A DNA stretch of 64,000 nucleotides from Gerris lacustris (taxonomy: Eukaryota; Arthropoda; Insecta; Hemiptera; Gerridae), in contig OX578280.1 of NCBI GenBank assembly GCA_951217055.1, positions 65,065,513 to 65,129,512 on the forward strand, in the 5' to 3' direction. The translations under genes were made by a program, and so were the position numbers. The notes below the pieces were generated by a model that was not told the DNA's origin, searched no databases, and saw nothing but the letters and a program-made list of their open reading frames with translations. Positions 53,583-64,000 of this stretch are shown here, one piece after another. Numbering within the stretch: position 1 is the first letter of the stretch; each line of letters opens with the position of its first letter.

Positions 53583-55015
53583 TAGCTGGATACCCGTGCT
53601 TCGCTACGGAGTGTTTTTTAATTTGATAAGTTCATAAACTACCAGGAAAGCATACAAATTATTTTACTATGCGAGAATATCTAGATTCTATCCCTCCTAG
53701 TTATACCCCCCACCTCTTTGATAAGATCATTTGCAAATATTCTAAATTTACCCCCTCCTAAATGAAAATATGACAAAACTGTACAAATAACAACAATTAC
53801 TGTACTCTTAAAGAGCATTTCAACGATATTCATCATGAAGATAAAGGGTATTCATTACTTGTACCCCGTACCCCTTTGAACCAAAAGTTATAGTTCGAAA
53901 ATTCATGTAAACATTTACCTTCCCCTTGCTTTAAAGGTCACGTGTGCAAATTTTCATCGAGATCGAAATAAAACTGTAGATTTGTATAAAAGAACATGCA
54001 TATGTACACACATATGTTGACTTTTATATACATATATAGATATAGATATAAATTTCCATTTTACCCTTCTAAATGAAAATAAGACAAAACTGTACTTGAA
54101 CAATTACTTTTCTCTTAAACAGCTTTTCAACGATTTGTATCATGAAGGGTATCCATTACTTTGTCATTTGTACCCCGTACACATAACAACAATTACTGTA
54201 CTCTTAAAGAGCATTTCAACGATATGCATCATGAAGATGAAGGGTATTCATCACTTGTACCCCGTACCCCTGTGTACCAAAATTTTAATTTCGTAATCTC
54301 ACTTAGGCAGTGACCTTCACCTTGTTTTGAAGAAAAAATGTGTAAATATTCATCAAATTAGGATAAAAGACATACCCTCATACGGATACACTTCTTTTTA
54401 TATAAGATATAGCTATATTTTTTAATTATACCCCCTCCTAAGTGAAAATATGATAAAACTGTACATAACCACAATTACTGTCCTCTTAAAGAGCTTTTCA
54501 ACGATATGCATCATGAAGGATGTTCATAACTTTAATATTTGTACCCCGTACCCGTGTGTACCAAAATTAAAATTTTGAATATTCATGTAGACAGTGATTC
54601 TCCCTTGCTTTGAAGGTCAAGTGTGCAAATTTTCATCGAGATCGGACTAAAACGGTAGATTTTTATAAAGAACATGCACACATGTTGACTTTTATATATG
54701 TATGGCCGCCATCTTGAATCAATATGCCCGATTGGTTAACTATTTATCAAAAGTTACTAATTTCATAAAAGGAAGCCAACTTCTGAATTTCAAGGTTCTA
54801 GTACAATTGGTTCCCGAGATATCGTCTTGTCGAATTTTGTACATAAATGGCAGCCATCTTGAATCAAGATGGCGGATTTTTAAAATATTTCTTAGCGAGC
54901 ACCTAGGAGGTAAGAGGAACACTCCTACAAAATTTCATGGTCGTAGGTCCAGTGGTTTCAGAGATATCGTGATGTGTCATTGAGTCAGTGAGTGGTATTT
55001 GGATTTTATATATTA
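53583..55015 (+). mobile_element. Repeat with CTAGCTGGATACCCGTGCTTCG end and three internal units
   Basis: Starts CTAGCTGGATACCCGTGC, a terminus widely seen in arthropod repeats (class not settled), and ends near TGTCATTGAGTCAGTGAG before AT-rich DNA. 53745-54690 comprises three ~330-370-bp tandem units sharing CTTAAAGAGC, TTTCAACGATATGCATCATG, GTACCCCGTACCC and CAAATTTTCATCGAGATCG. The middle unit has its own inner duplication (54110-54245). No gene. Confidence 0.75.
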
Positions 55016-55490
55016 TAGATATATATATGTCAATTAAGTATATAAGCAAATAATTATATGTAGAAAAAGGTAATATAAATAACATCAAGATTAATCAATA
55101 CCTAATTTTTTACCTCTTTACAAATCAATACCAATACCATTTTCTTGGCTACAAACTGATTAGTTTTTCTCTCTGATTTTTATTAAACATTAGTAAGTCC
55201 TACAAACTGAGACTACTGCGACACTAAATACGTTATACTAAATTTATTAGAACTGATTTTCCTTATCTAGAAAATTAGAAAGATCAGATATCGTTGTAAG
55301 CCCATTCCTTAGAATTGTTTGAAATTTCGGTTCATATGGCAACTGCAGCGGTTATAAGTTTCTATACAGCCATATTAGTTACTTTCTTCGTGTTGAAATA
55401 GTGTTTGTCATTAAATTAATGACCCACATTATTTAAGGTTGCGGTTCAAAGTAAAATAAATAATATTTCCAATAATGTGTGTGCATACTG
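55016..55490. other. Unassigned AT-rich DNA
   Basis: No feature recognised. Confidence 0.5.
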
Positions 55491-55494
55491 CTTA

Positions 55495-55700
55495 TTGAGC
55501 ATTATCACAATAAAAATTTAACCATGGGCTTGCATAATGCTTCATGAAAGTTAACAAAAAAATTATAGTCCCGGAGATAGGGTGCAAACATGTGTTTGAC
55601 TGACGGACACTAATAAAAACCATTTTTTTCCGATAATGATAAATCATATTGTATTTGATAATCCTAAGGTTGAAAGAAGAAACCAAACCAGCAATAATGT
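55495..55700 (-). repeat. Inverted scrap of 56100-56345 including a family 6 end
   Basis: ATTATCACAATAAAAATTT, CCATGGGCTTGCATAATGC and TATAGTCCCGGAGATAGGG echo the 56210-56345 region; the last is a diverged family 6 end. Confidence 0.5.
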
Positions 55701-56099
55701 AAGTAGTTTATACGTCTGTATTATCCTTCAACAACCTAACCCTTCCTGAGTCCTGAGAGAATTAAAATTGGGACCTTACAGCAAAAAGATGCTGGGAAAG
55801 TAAGGAAAAATCCAATAGTTAGGGTTTTATTAGGCTGTAAACGCTGTGTATCCTTACCTTTAATCAGTAGCCCAGAGACTTGAGGTTTTGCTTTAATCTG
55901 CCAAACCTTGCTTCTACCTCTATTTCCCGTCGTATTGTTAAACTTTTCTTTTAGTTCACCGTCTTTATTATACTTTTATATATTTGTATATCCGTGAAAC
56001 ACTTGGAACTAATCTGCAAGGTTATTTTATTCTTATTATTCCTAATAAAAATTTGACGACATCTCAGAAAAACTGTCTCATATACATAAAAGTTTTGTT
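55701..56099. other. Unassigned
   Basis: No feature recognised. Confidence 0.5.
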
Positions 56100-56331
56100 G
56101 TGCTAATCCCATTTTATCAGTATATTTACCTATGGATACGTTTTTATTGTGATAATCCCTTTTTATTCAACAGTATCCTACCTAATAGACATAATTTTAT
56201 TATCCCAATTCAGCAGTATTTTCCATGGACATATTTTTATTGTGATACTCTTTATGAAGCAGCATCCTCCTGGACATATTACTGTGGTTATAACCCCATG
56301 GAGAAGTATCCTATTCCACGGTCATATTATA
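56100..56331. repeat. Degenerate ~48-bp tandem repeat
   Basis: About five units built on CAGTATCCTACCTAATAGAC, CATATTTTTATTGTGATA and similar wording; period 43-50 bp. Confidence 0.65.
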
Positions 56332-56844
56332 GTCCAGGAGATAGCGTGCAAAAAAGTGTCTGACTTAGATCAAGTTAAAATTTTGTGTACATGTTAATGT
56401 TTTAGTGCCTTTAAAGAATATGTGGTTGACTAAGTTCGTCTGCTGGACATAGCATAGCAACTGGCACTTGAAAAGAACAAACCAGTGGAGAGCGGCCATG
56501 TCCCGCCCATTTCGGTGGACAATGTGTTTCTCATGATCCTGAGTACAAAATTAGTTAATAGACCGAAAATCAAGTTAATGTGAGTTTGTCACTTAGTAGG
56601 CTAGTTGTTTAAATATTCCTCCAAATCGAAGAGTTCGCCTATCAAGTGACAAACTAACATCAACTTGATTTTTGGTCTATTAACTAATTTTATACTCAGG
56701 ATCATGAAAAATACATTGTCCACCGAAATGGGCGAGACATGGCTACTCTCCACTGGTTTGTTTTTTTCAAGTGCAAATTGCTAAGCTATGTCCCGCAGAC
56801 GAACTTAGCCAACCACATATTCATAAAAGGCACTAAAACATTAA
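56332..56844. mobile_element. Family 6 foldback, right tip missing
   Basis: Left end GTCCAGGAGATAGCGTGC after TA; inverted arms meet near 56600 (GGACAATGTGTTTCTCATG with CATGAAAAATACATTGTCC). The right arm stops at GGCACTAAAACATTAA, short of the terminal repeat. Confidence 0.88.
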
Positions 56845-57599
56845 TTTGTAAATTCTAAACAATTAGATGTATCAGTAAAAACTAAACAAGAAATTAAATT
56901 AAGTAAGCGTGAATAACCAGCAATAAAAACTAAATAACAAGTAACTTGGCTGAAAAAGACGAAATCAATAAAAACTTTTTGTTTTCGTAATTTTCAGCAA
57001 ATTTACTTGTTATTTATATTTTATTATTAATTTGATTACTTGTTGATTACTTGTTAATTTGATTATTTGTTTTTCTTTTTTACGCTTACTTAATTTAATT
57101 TCTTGTTTAGTTGTTACTGCTTTATCTAATTGATTAGAATTTATTTTGACTTATGTTACTTGTTTCATTAATTATTGTTAACAATCAATTAATTAATTTA
57201 TTTATTTTAATTTGTTTATGTTTTGCTATAATTACCTGCTTTACTACCTACTATTTGTTCTTAGACATCATCAGTGTGATGGCCTTATGAAGGTTGAAAG
57301 CTGCTTTGGCTAATAAAAAGTTTAATTTACTCGGAGTAACGATTTTATTATTTTTTAATTTAATTGTTTTATTTTAAAATATTGAATTAAGTTATAATAA
57401 AAATGCTGAAATATTATCAAAAAGAAAGAAACGTAATCCCGAACACAATTATAAACCTTTACAGCATAAATTAAACGATCGATTGTGTAAATTAACTTAA
57501 AAATTGTAATTAAATTTTTTTATTTTTTAATAATCCCTATTTATTATGTATAAAACGTAACACGCAAAGTTGGTTTTAAATGGATATCACCTTTATAAC
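56845..57599. other. Unassigned, with one hammerhead-like relic
   Basis: 57260-57310 reads GTGTGATGGCCTTATGAAGG then TTGAAAGCTGC, close to CTGATGATGGCC-loop-GGTCGAAA but lacking an intact first box. AT-rich otherwise. Confidence 0.35.
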
Positions 57600-57811
57600 A
57601 GTTTTTATATATTCAGGTATTTACTTTCTCATATAGTAGAAAGTATTTAAATTTGAAAGAGTGTTTTTGGAGGTCATTTTATAGAATAACATACAAACTT
57701 AATTTTTGTAGTAGTGTTGTATTACCCACTACCAATATTTTTGTTTCAAAAGGAAATCCTTTCATGGTCAAATGGGTAGAGTAGAATAAGTGTAACGGAT
57801 GTAATATAAAG
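57600..57811. repeat. Family 3 end and unassigned flank
   Basis: 57620-57645 TTTACTTTCTCATATAGTAG is the terminal hairpin of family 3. Short minus frame without motif. Confidence 0.45.
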
Positions 57812-57966
57812 CCATGTCTAGACTGCCGAACCGAACAAAGGAAAAGAGACAAGCATTGGTCTCTGCGCATGCCTAGTCTTAGATGTGCAGGTGTATTTTA
57901 GACTGGGCATGCGCAGATACTAATACTTTGCTTGTTTCCTCTGTTCGGTTCGACAGTCTGGACGAG
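57812..57966. mobile_element. 155-bp foldback MITE
   Basis: Inverted arms of about 62 bp: TCTAGACTGCCGAACCGAAC, AAGCATTGGTCTCTGCGCAT, GCCTAGTCT, against AGACTGGGCATGCGCAGA, TGCTTGTTTCCTCTG and GTTCGACAGTCTGGA. Confidence 0.85.
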
Positions 57967-58009
57967 ACTTGAGAAGATTCTATTTTAAGATCAAGACAAA
58001 CATAATATC

Positions 58010-58553
58010 TCAGAGCAAGGAAGGGGTAGAGGGAACAATACTATAGAATCTGGGTCTCAAAAAGTGGTTCATTATGCTACACCCCTATACTAAACCTCCC
58101 TAGTGGCAGTTTGGTGAAACAGTGTCGATATCTCGATAAAAACTCGAAATTTATCTTATATCAACTGATAAGAATAAGTAATATTTTTTTACGACATTTA
58201 TTATTTTTATTTTTAATACAGCTTTCTTTATAAATATGTACTTTAATGTTTCTTGTTAACATTATTAATTATCTAAAGGCAGTAATGTGGTTAATAAACG
58301 TGTAACAGTTCTTAGATAACCAATAGCAATCTTCTTTGAGTGGGGTATCAAATAAATGCTACTGATAAGGATCTGTTGACAAGCGTCTATGGGGACGGAA
58401 GGACAAGGAATAGACCAATAAGACAAGGATCAGTGACCACGTGATCACTTTAGTTCGGATTGAGCTCGCTTGGGAGGTTTAGTATAGGGGTGTAGCATAA
58501 TGAACCACATTTCAAAACGCATTGCTCCCTCTACCCCTTCCTTGCTCTGAGAA
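58010..58553. mobile_element. ~544-bp MITE with ~88-bp TIRs
   Basis: Left CTCAGAGCAAGGAAGGGG ... TGGTTCATTATGCTACACCC ... ACTAAACCTCCC; the right end is its reverse complement. Flanks CATAATAT and AATAATAT agree in 7 of 8 positions, which would suit an 8-bp (hAT-type) duplication; superfamily uncertain. No transposase. Confidence 0.87.
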
Positions 58554-59500
58554 TAATATCTGATCCTGTCAAGAACTGACAGCTGTCTATCTTACAGGTA
58601 GTATAAATGAAATCTTTAAGTTTTGATAATTTCAATTTTTGGCGATATTTTGGGCCATTATCAATCTTTTCTTAAATCCCTCAATTACTCAAAAACGTTT
58701 TCTTATTATAATTCTCTATTTACTAATTATTCTTGACATTTCCTTGAAATGTATGTGCTACACATCATTACCACTTTTTTTAAGATTATTTTTAAGCAAT
58801 TTAATTTACAAGTTTATTACTAATTCTTTTCTCGAGAAAACAAAAATGTCAAAAGTTAATGTCAAAAGCTAAAAATATTTGGAGTTAATAATAATTATGC
58901 AGTTAAATCTCATTTTATAAATTTTGATTACAAAGACACTTTGAGTTTAAAAGGAGTGACTGAATCTATAGAGAACGAAGGAAAATTTCGTATATTTCTT
59001 AATTAATTTAGTCTTTTAGTATCTTTAGACTGGAAGAGAAGAGTTTCGCTAGAGTAGATTTTAAACAAAGATTAAAGGGATACGGATATTTGTAAGCTTT
59101 ATTTGAAGTTTATTTTTTTATAAGAAAAAGCTTTAAGGCGTTTGGATAATGTTGGTTGCTTAAAAGAACTATAAGGTTAACTGTTGGATAATGGAACAAC
59201 ATATTATAGTAAGTACTTAGCTGTAAAAGACTTGTTCTTGGAAAGATTTAATTTTGGGTTTAGTGAGAAGTTCACTGTGCCGTGTCCTAAGTCTATAAGT
59301 AAATTTGTAAGCTCTTATGATTAATTTAGTATTTAGACCGCATGTGAACGTTAAATTTATTTGCATATAGATTTTTTAATCAGGTGCTACTCGAATATAA
59401 TTTATTATTTTTCTTCTTGGGCTCTAGGGATGAAAAAATGTAAAAAACAAATAATTTCAATGTTTTTTTAAGCAGTTAAATGTGTGCAAAATTTCACCCA
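58554..59500. other. Unassigned AT-rich DNA
   Basis: A 77-codon frame at 58639-58872 has no motif. Nothing recognised. Confidence 0.45.
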
Positions 59501-59545
59501 TATACCTGAGACCTGAGCATCATTAGGCCTAAAATAATAATGATA
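59500..59545 (-). other. Degenerate hammerhead-like block
   Basis: Minus strand: CTAATGATGCTCAGGTCTC then AGGTATATGGGTGAAAT. The first box is CTAATGA instead of CTGATGA. Related to 60668-60715. Confidence 0.35.
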
Positions 59546-59695
59546 CATTTAATAATAATTTTTATCTTAAATCCTAACTGTTATATAATTTATAAATACA
59601 TACATTAAAAATTTTAATTTTATTATATAAAAACCAATTTAACAAAAAATTCTAACCAGATTAAAAAACAAAAAAAAAATACAAAAACAAAGAGG

Positions 59696-59919
59696 CTAAA
59701 TCGGATTGTACGTGCCCCAGAAATTTTTCGTACTTTTTCCTACTTGATTTTAGAGAAATTATATATGTATGATTTGTTCATAGGAGAGTTTATATCCCTT
59801 TGTCTAAAAATATGTTGGAGTACAGAAAAGGGTACACGAAATTAAGGTTTTTAATATAATATACGGGATTTTATCACCTAACCTCAAAGTGGGGGCACGT
59901 ACAATCCGATTTTACCAAA
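59696..59919. mobile_element. ~222-bp MITE with 20-bp TIRs
   Basis: AATCGGATTGTACGTGCCCC on the left and its complement GGGGCACGTACAATCCGATT on the right, TA just outside. Interior AT-rich. Confidence 0.85.
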
Positions 59920-59949
59920 CAAAGATTTACCCTATATCTGAGTAATAAA

Positions 59950-60280
59950 GCCTGGTTTACACAATCCAAGTATACTTGGTCCAAGTCACTTCGATAAAAT
60001 CCACTTGGTCCAAGTGTTTGTGGAACTTTGAAGTAAGGTTTACTCGATCAAAGGGCACTCTTTTACTTTGTTACCCACCTTTTATATTTTCAAATTATAT
60101 ATACAAAAGTGTGATATTCCTTTGTCCTAAAGTACATTGGACTAAATATCCCTTTGTCTTAACTTTGTTACCCATCCTACTTTTCAACATTTTATGGATA
60201 TCAATGTAGGTGGATAACAAAGTAAAAGAGTACCGATCAAAGTATACTTGGTCAAAGTAGTGGAACTTAAATACACTATG
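59950..60280. mobile_element. TIR-like repeat containing a family 7 segment
   Basis: CCAAGTATACTTGGTCCAAG on the left; GATCAAAGTATACTTGGTC on the right; CTTTTACTTTGTTACCCACC against GGATAACAAAGTAAAAGAG. In the middle 60103-60162 reads TGATATTCCTTTGTCC ... ACTAAATATCCCTTTG, a family 7 interior. Confidence 0.65.
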
Positions 60281-60639
60281 AAGTAGGGATTAAGATAGAT
60301 TAAAAACTGTGGTGATATATCACCTTCTAAACAAAGCCCAGCTCAACCTCAGATCTATCATTTTTTTGACAGCTCGTTCATAATTTGACAGGTGGGCGCC
60401 ATTTTTTTTTTTTTTTTATCAAAGTCTACTTTGATGCCTAGTAGTGACAATTTTGCGGTTTATACCGCTTACTATTCATCGAATTATAGTTATCTAATGA
60501 ACTTAGTGCGCAGGTCTTTCCTCTGTTGAAGGACCTCAACCCCTTCGTGTAGTGTATTTAACCAGAAAATTAAGTTATTGATTTTTAAAAAAAGATACTT
60601 ATTTTGGACTTTTAGAGTATAATTTTAGGTAGAAGGATT
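60281..60639. other. Unassigned
   Basis: T run at 60402-60418; nothing recognised. Confidence 0.45.
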
Positions 60640-60667
60640 TTTGGAGTGAAAGTGCGTATTGTGGTTT

Positions 60668-60715
60668 ATATATATTTTATTCCGAGCTTTCACCCAGGGA
60701 ACCTGAGCTTCATCA
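60668..60715 (-). ncRNA. Hammerhead-like core
   Basis: Minus strand: CTGATGA, extra A, GCTCAGG, loop TTC, CCTGGGT, then GAAAGCTCGG. Exact first box and a 7-pair stem II with two wobble pairs. As elsewhere, an extra base follows the first box and stem III is unclear. Confidence 0.35.
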
Positions 60716-61085
60716 GTCTATAATATAAACAAGTAAGGCGCGCTTCACGTAAGTACGTGAGGCGATAATCGCCGGTTTTTGTACTATGGGGTTAAAATTA
60801 TAAGTGTAAAATTTTAATAGTTGCATATTCTTTTTCTACACTTCAAGACCTTAAAATTTATGTATAACATGTCATGGTAAATAAAAAAAAAAGATTTTAG
60901 CGCTCGCCATATTGGCCGCCATCTTGAAAATATTAAGTGTGAAAACTCCAAAAAGTGTACAGTTGCCTCAAATGCCGATATGCACCTGTGTGCCGAATTT
61001 CATGTTCCTAGCTATAGTAGTTTATGAATTGAAACAAGCCAACGGACAGACAGACAGACAGAGCTGTTATATAAGGTTTCTTTTT
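60716..61085. repeat. Decayed TE sequence
   Basis: 60905-61070 has GGCCGCCATCTTGAAAATAT, TGTGTGCCGAATTTCATG and GGACAGACAGACAGACAG, wording shared with the right part of 53583-55015 and other old repeats. Confidence 0.5.
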
Positions 61086-62639
<1,554 letters not shown>

Positions 62640-63220
62640 ACAAAAGCAAATAAAATATAGACTGCCAATTGGTGTGGTACATAGCTTCCTCGTAACCTAT
62701 CACGTACTTAATTGATTTTATACTTTTACAAGCCATTATTGTCTAATTTGTTTAATTTTTTCCCCGTTTTTTTAATCTGTCAAAATTGTTTGGATTTTTT
62801 ACATAAGTTAAAGTATCAATTTAGCAAAATTTAATGAGCGCAGACGGTTTAAATTAATCTAGGTTTATCTGAGGGCTACTTTTGATAAACAATAAAAGTT
62901 TCATAAAAATTAGGTAAGTACTTTTGAAGCTATAGGTGTAAATAGATGTATGTTTGTGCGCATGTGGAAGAGAAACAATCGAGCGCAGAAGGTTGAAACT
63001 TATATGGGACAGTAGGCTAATTGTTACCTACCAAATTTCATTAAAATTTGGCGAATAGTTTTTATTTCATTGATGGTGCTTGTTGGAAAAAATTGAATGA
63101 CAGACAGACACAGCACTAAAAATGTTGGCAGATGTCTGAAAGGGATTTCTGTCTTTAAATTTTAAAAATCGGAGACATAAAATTTGTTCGAATTCAGAAA
63201 GATCACATTGCTGCCTTTAC
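62640..63220 (-). repeat. Family 1 repeat, nearly full length
   Basis: Runs from CTGCCAATTGGTGTGGTAC, ATAGCTTCCTCG through TGTCAAAATTGTTTGG, GTGCGCATGTGGAAGAG, ATGTCTGAAAGGGATTTC to GATCACATTGCTGCC, covering nearly the whole family except the hairpin itself. Confidence 0.88.
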
Positions 63221-63326
63221 CTCCGATGAGATTTGAGTCCGTTTCCAAGTGGAGTCTCGTTTATTTTTAATCAAAAGTAAGTTTGCGTAGACTGTTGAAA
63301 ATGTTATGACTATCTGTGAACTAAAC
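63221..63326. other. Unassigned
   Basis: Short spacer. Confidence 0.4.
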
Positions 63327-63718
63327 CGGGGGCTGGGTAGCCCGGAGTTGAGAGCGCTTGCCTTTCGATCAGGCAAGTCAAGCAGCATTGGGCTTGGTCA
63401 GTTGAAGGACGGGCTTCCACTTGACCTTGAGCTCTGGGTTCGATTCCCGGACCGGGCCCCCCGCTCAATGTCAACCCAGGATTTTTTAAATAAATTGAAA
63501 GCTCCTCGAAAGAGTGGCGCCACCAGGTTTCAGCCTGGAAACCATGATTATGACACTCCTGGTTGTATTACAATCAGGAGGGGAGTCATGGTTAACGACC
63601 ACATCTTCACAAAAGTTTGAAGATTTCGGTCCCTAACCCGGGTTTGTTCGATGGGCCCACTTAAGTGGCCTGAGTCTTCGGGTGTAAAAGCCCCCTGGAA
63701 GAAAAGAAAAAAAAAATC
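63327..63718 (+). mobile_element. tRNA-derived SINE
   Basis: GGGTAGCCCGGAGTTGAGAG (A-box-like) and GGTTCGATTCC at 63437-63447 (B-box type) in a tRNA-like head with GCTCTGGGTTCGATTCCCGG. The body follows and ends in an A run at 63697-63715. The 104-codon frame across it is not a gene. Confidence 0.75.
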
Positions 63719-63848
63719 GAAGGAAAGTCATGGTTAACGACCAAACACTTCACTCAAATGTGAAGAATTTGGTCCCTAACCTGGGTTTGCTCAATGGGTC
63801 CACTTAAGTGGAATGTGTCTTCAGGGGTAAAAGCCCCCCGAAAACAGA
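63585..63848. repeat. Two ~130-bp direct copies of the SINE tail
   Basis: GTCATGGTTAACGACCA at 63586 and 63727; each continues with TTTGGTCCCTAACC-type, CCACTTAAGTGG and GGGTAAAAGCCCCC. The second copy lies after the A run, so the insertion may be a tail duplication or a second truncated SINE. Confidence 0.85.
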
Positions 63849-63854
63849 AAACGT

Positions 63855-64000
63855 CTGTGAACTACTTTCAACAAACCATCTCAATTTCCATTATTTAAAA
63901 AAAAAGTTGATGCGCATGTAGGGACAGTGAAACTGTTTCATCAAAAACGAATGAGTAGTTTGTAAGATATTATGGTGGTTCGCAAAAGTGTTAAACGACA
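63855..64000 (-). repeat. Family 1 interior, cut by window edge
   Basis: GTGAACTACTTTCAACAAACC, GATGCGCATGTAGGG and CGAATGAGTAGTTTGTAAGAT are the middle of family 1 in the orientation that ends with the hairpin. Confidence 0.75.

Noticed and set aside
63306..63620. 104-codon plus frame at the right edge
   Set aside because: It lies over the tRNA-like head and body of a SINE.

Overview
This window is AT-rich eukaryotic DNA with no recognisable host gene. It is almost wholly transposable elements, their decayed pieces and tandem repeats. An arthropod, probably an insect, is the best guess: the LINE families (an I-like LINE with ribonuclease H, Jockey-like and RTE-like fragments), tRNA-derived SINEs, many short TIR elements and long (TA)n tracts fit that, but nothing here identifies a species.

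Layout. 1-7.2 kb: a 72-bp minisatellite, a tRNA-SINE palindrome, diverged repeats, and a 29-bp satellite interrupted by a palindromic element carrying a hammerhead-like core. 7.2-15.3 kb: interspersed repeats, two inverted copies of a ~470-bp tRNA-derived SINE, and a GC-rich candidate solo LTR with a TATA box and 3 x 60-bp repeats. 15.3-20.95 kb: the only substantial coding sequence, a complete I-like LINE with 12-bp target duplications, ORF1 (three zinc knuckles; broken by one frameshift) and ORF2 (APE endonuclease, reverse transcriptase, RNase H, C-terminal CCHC; broken by one in-frame TAG). 20.95-31 kb: a Jockey-like fragment with target duplications, a 42-bp satellite, foldback elements and small LINE pieces. 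31-36.4 kb: two Harbinger-like MITEs, each with a paralogous empty site in the window, and a 1-kb foldback. 36.4-49 kb: repeat copies, including one (43.7-46.3 kb) that took three separate insertions. 49-64 kb: more foldback and TIR elements, an RTE-like fragment, (TA)n tracts and another SINE.

Repeat family names used below. Family 1: has a GGAAGC...GCTTCC hairpin at one end and a GTGTGGCACATAGCTTCC motif at the other. Family 2: copies near 3.5, 5.3 and 28.1 kb. Family 3: starts with TACTTTCTCATATA and carries the phrase GGAGCCTAAACTAC. Family 4: three copies (21.4, 26.3, 35.5 kb) sharing a short conserved reading frame. Family 5: starts GGGTTTTGTTGG. Family 6: foldback with GTCCAGGAGATAGC ends. 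Family 7: palindromic MITE with CTTCTTTAGACTGTTACTCC ends, the apparent source of the minisatellite.

The LINE ORFs are the only real products. ORF1 would coat the element RNA; ORF2 would nick target DNA and copy the RNA in place. The small elements have no coding capacity and would depend on enzymes encoded elsewhere. All assignments were made by eye; no alignment or database search was run.
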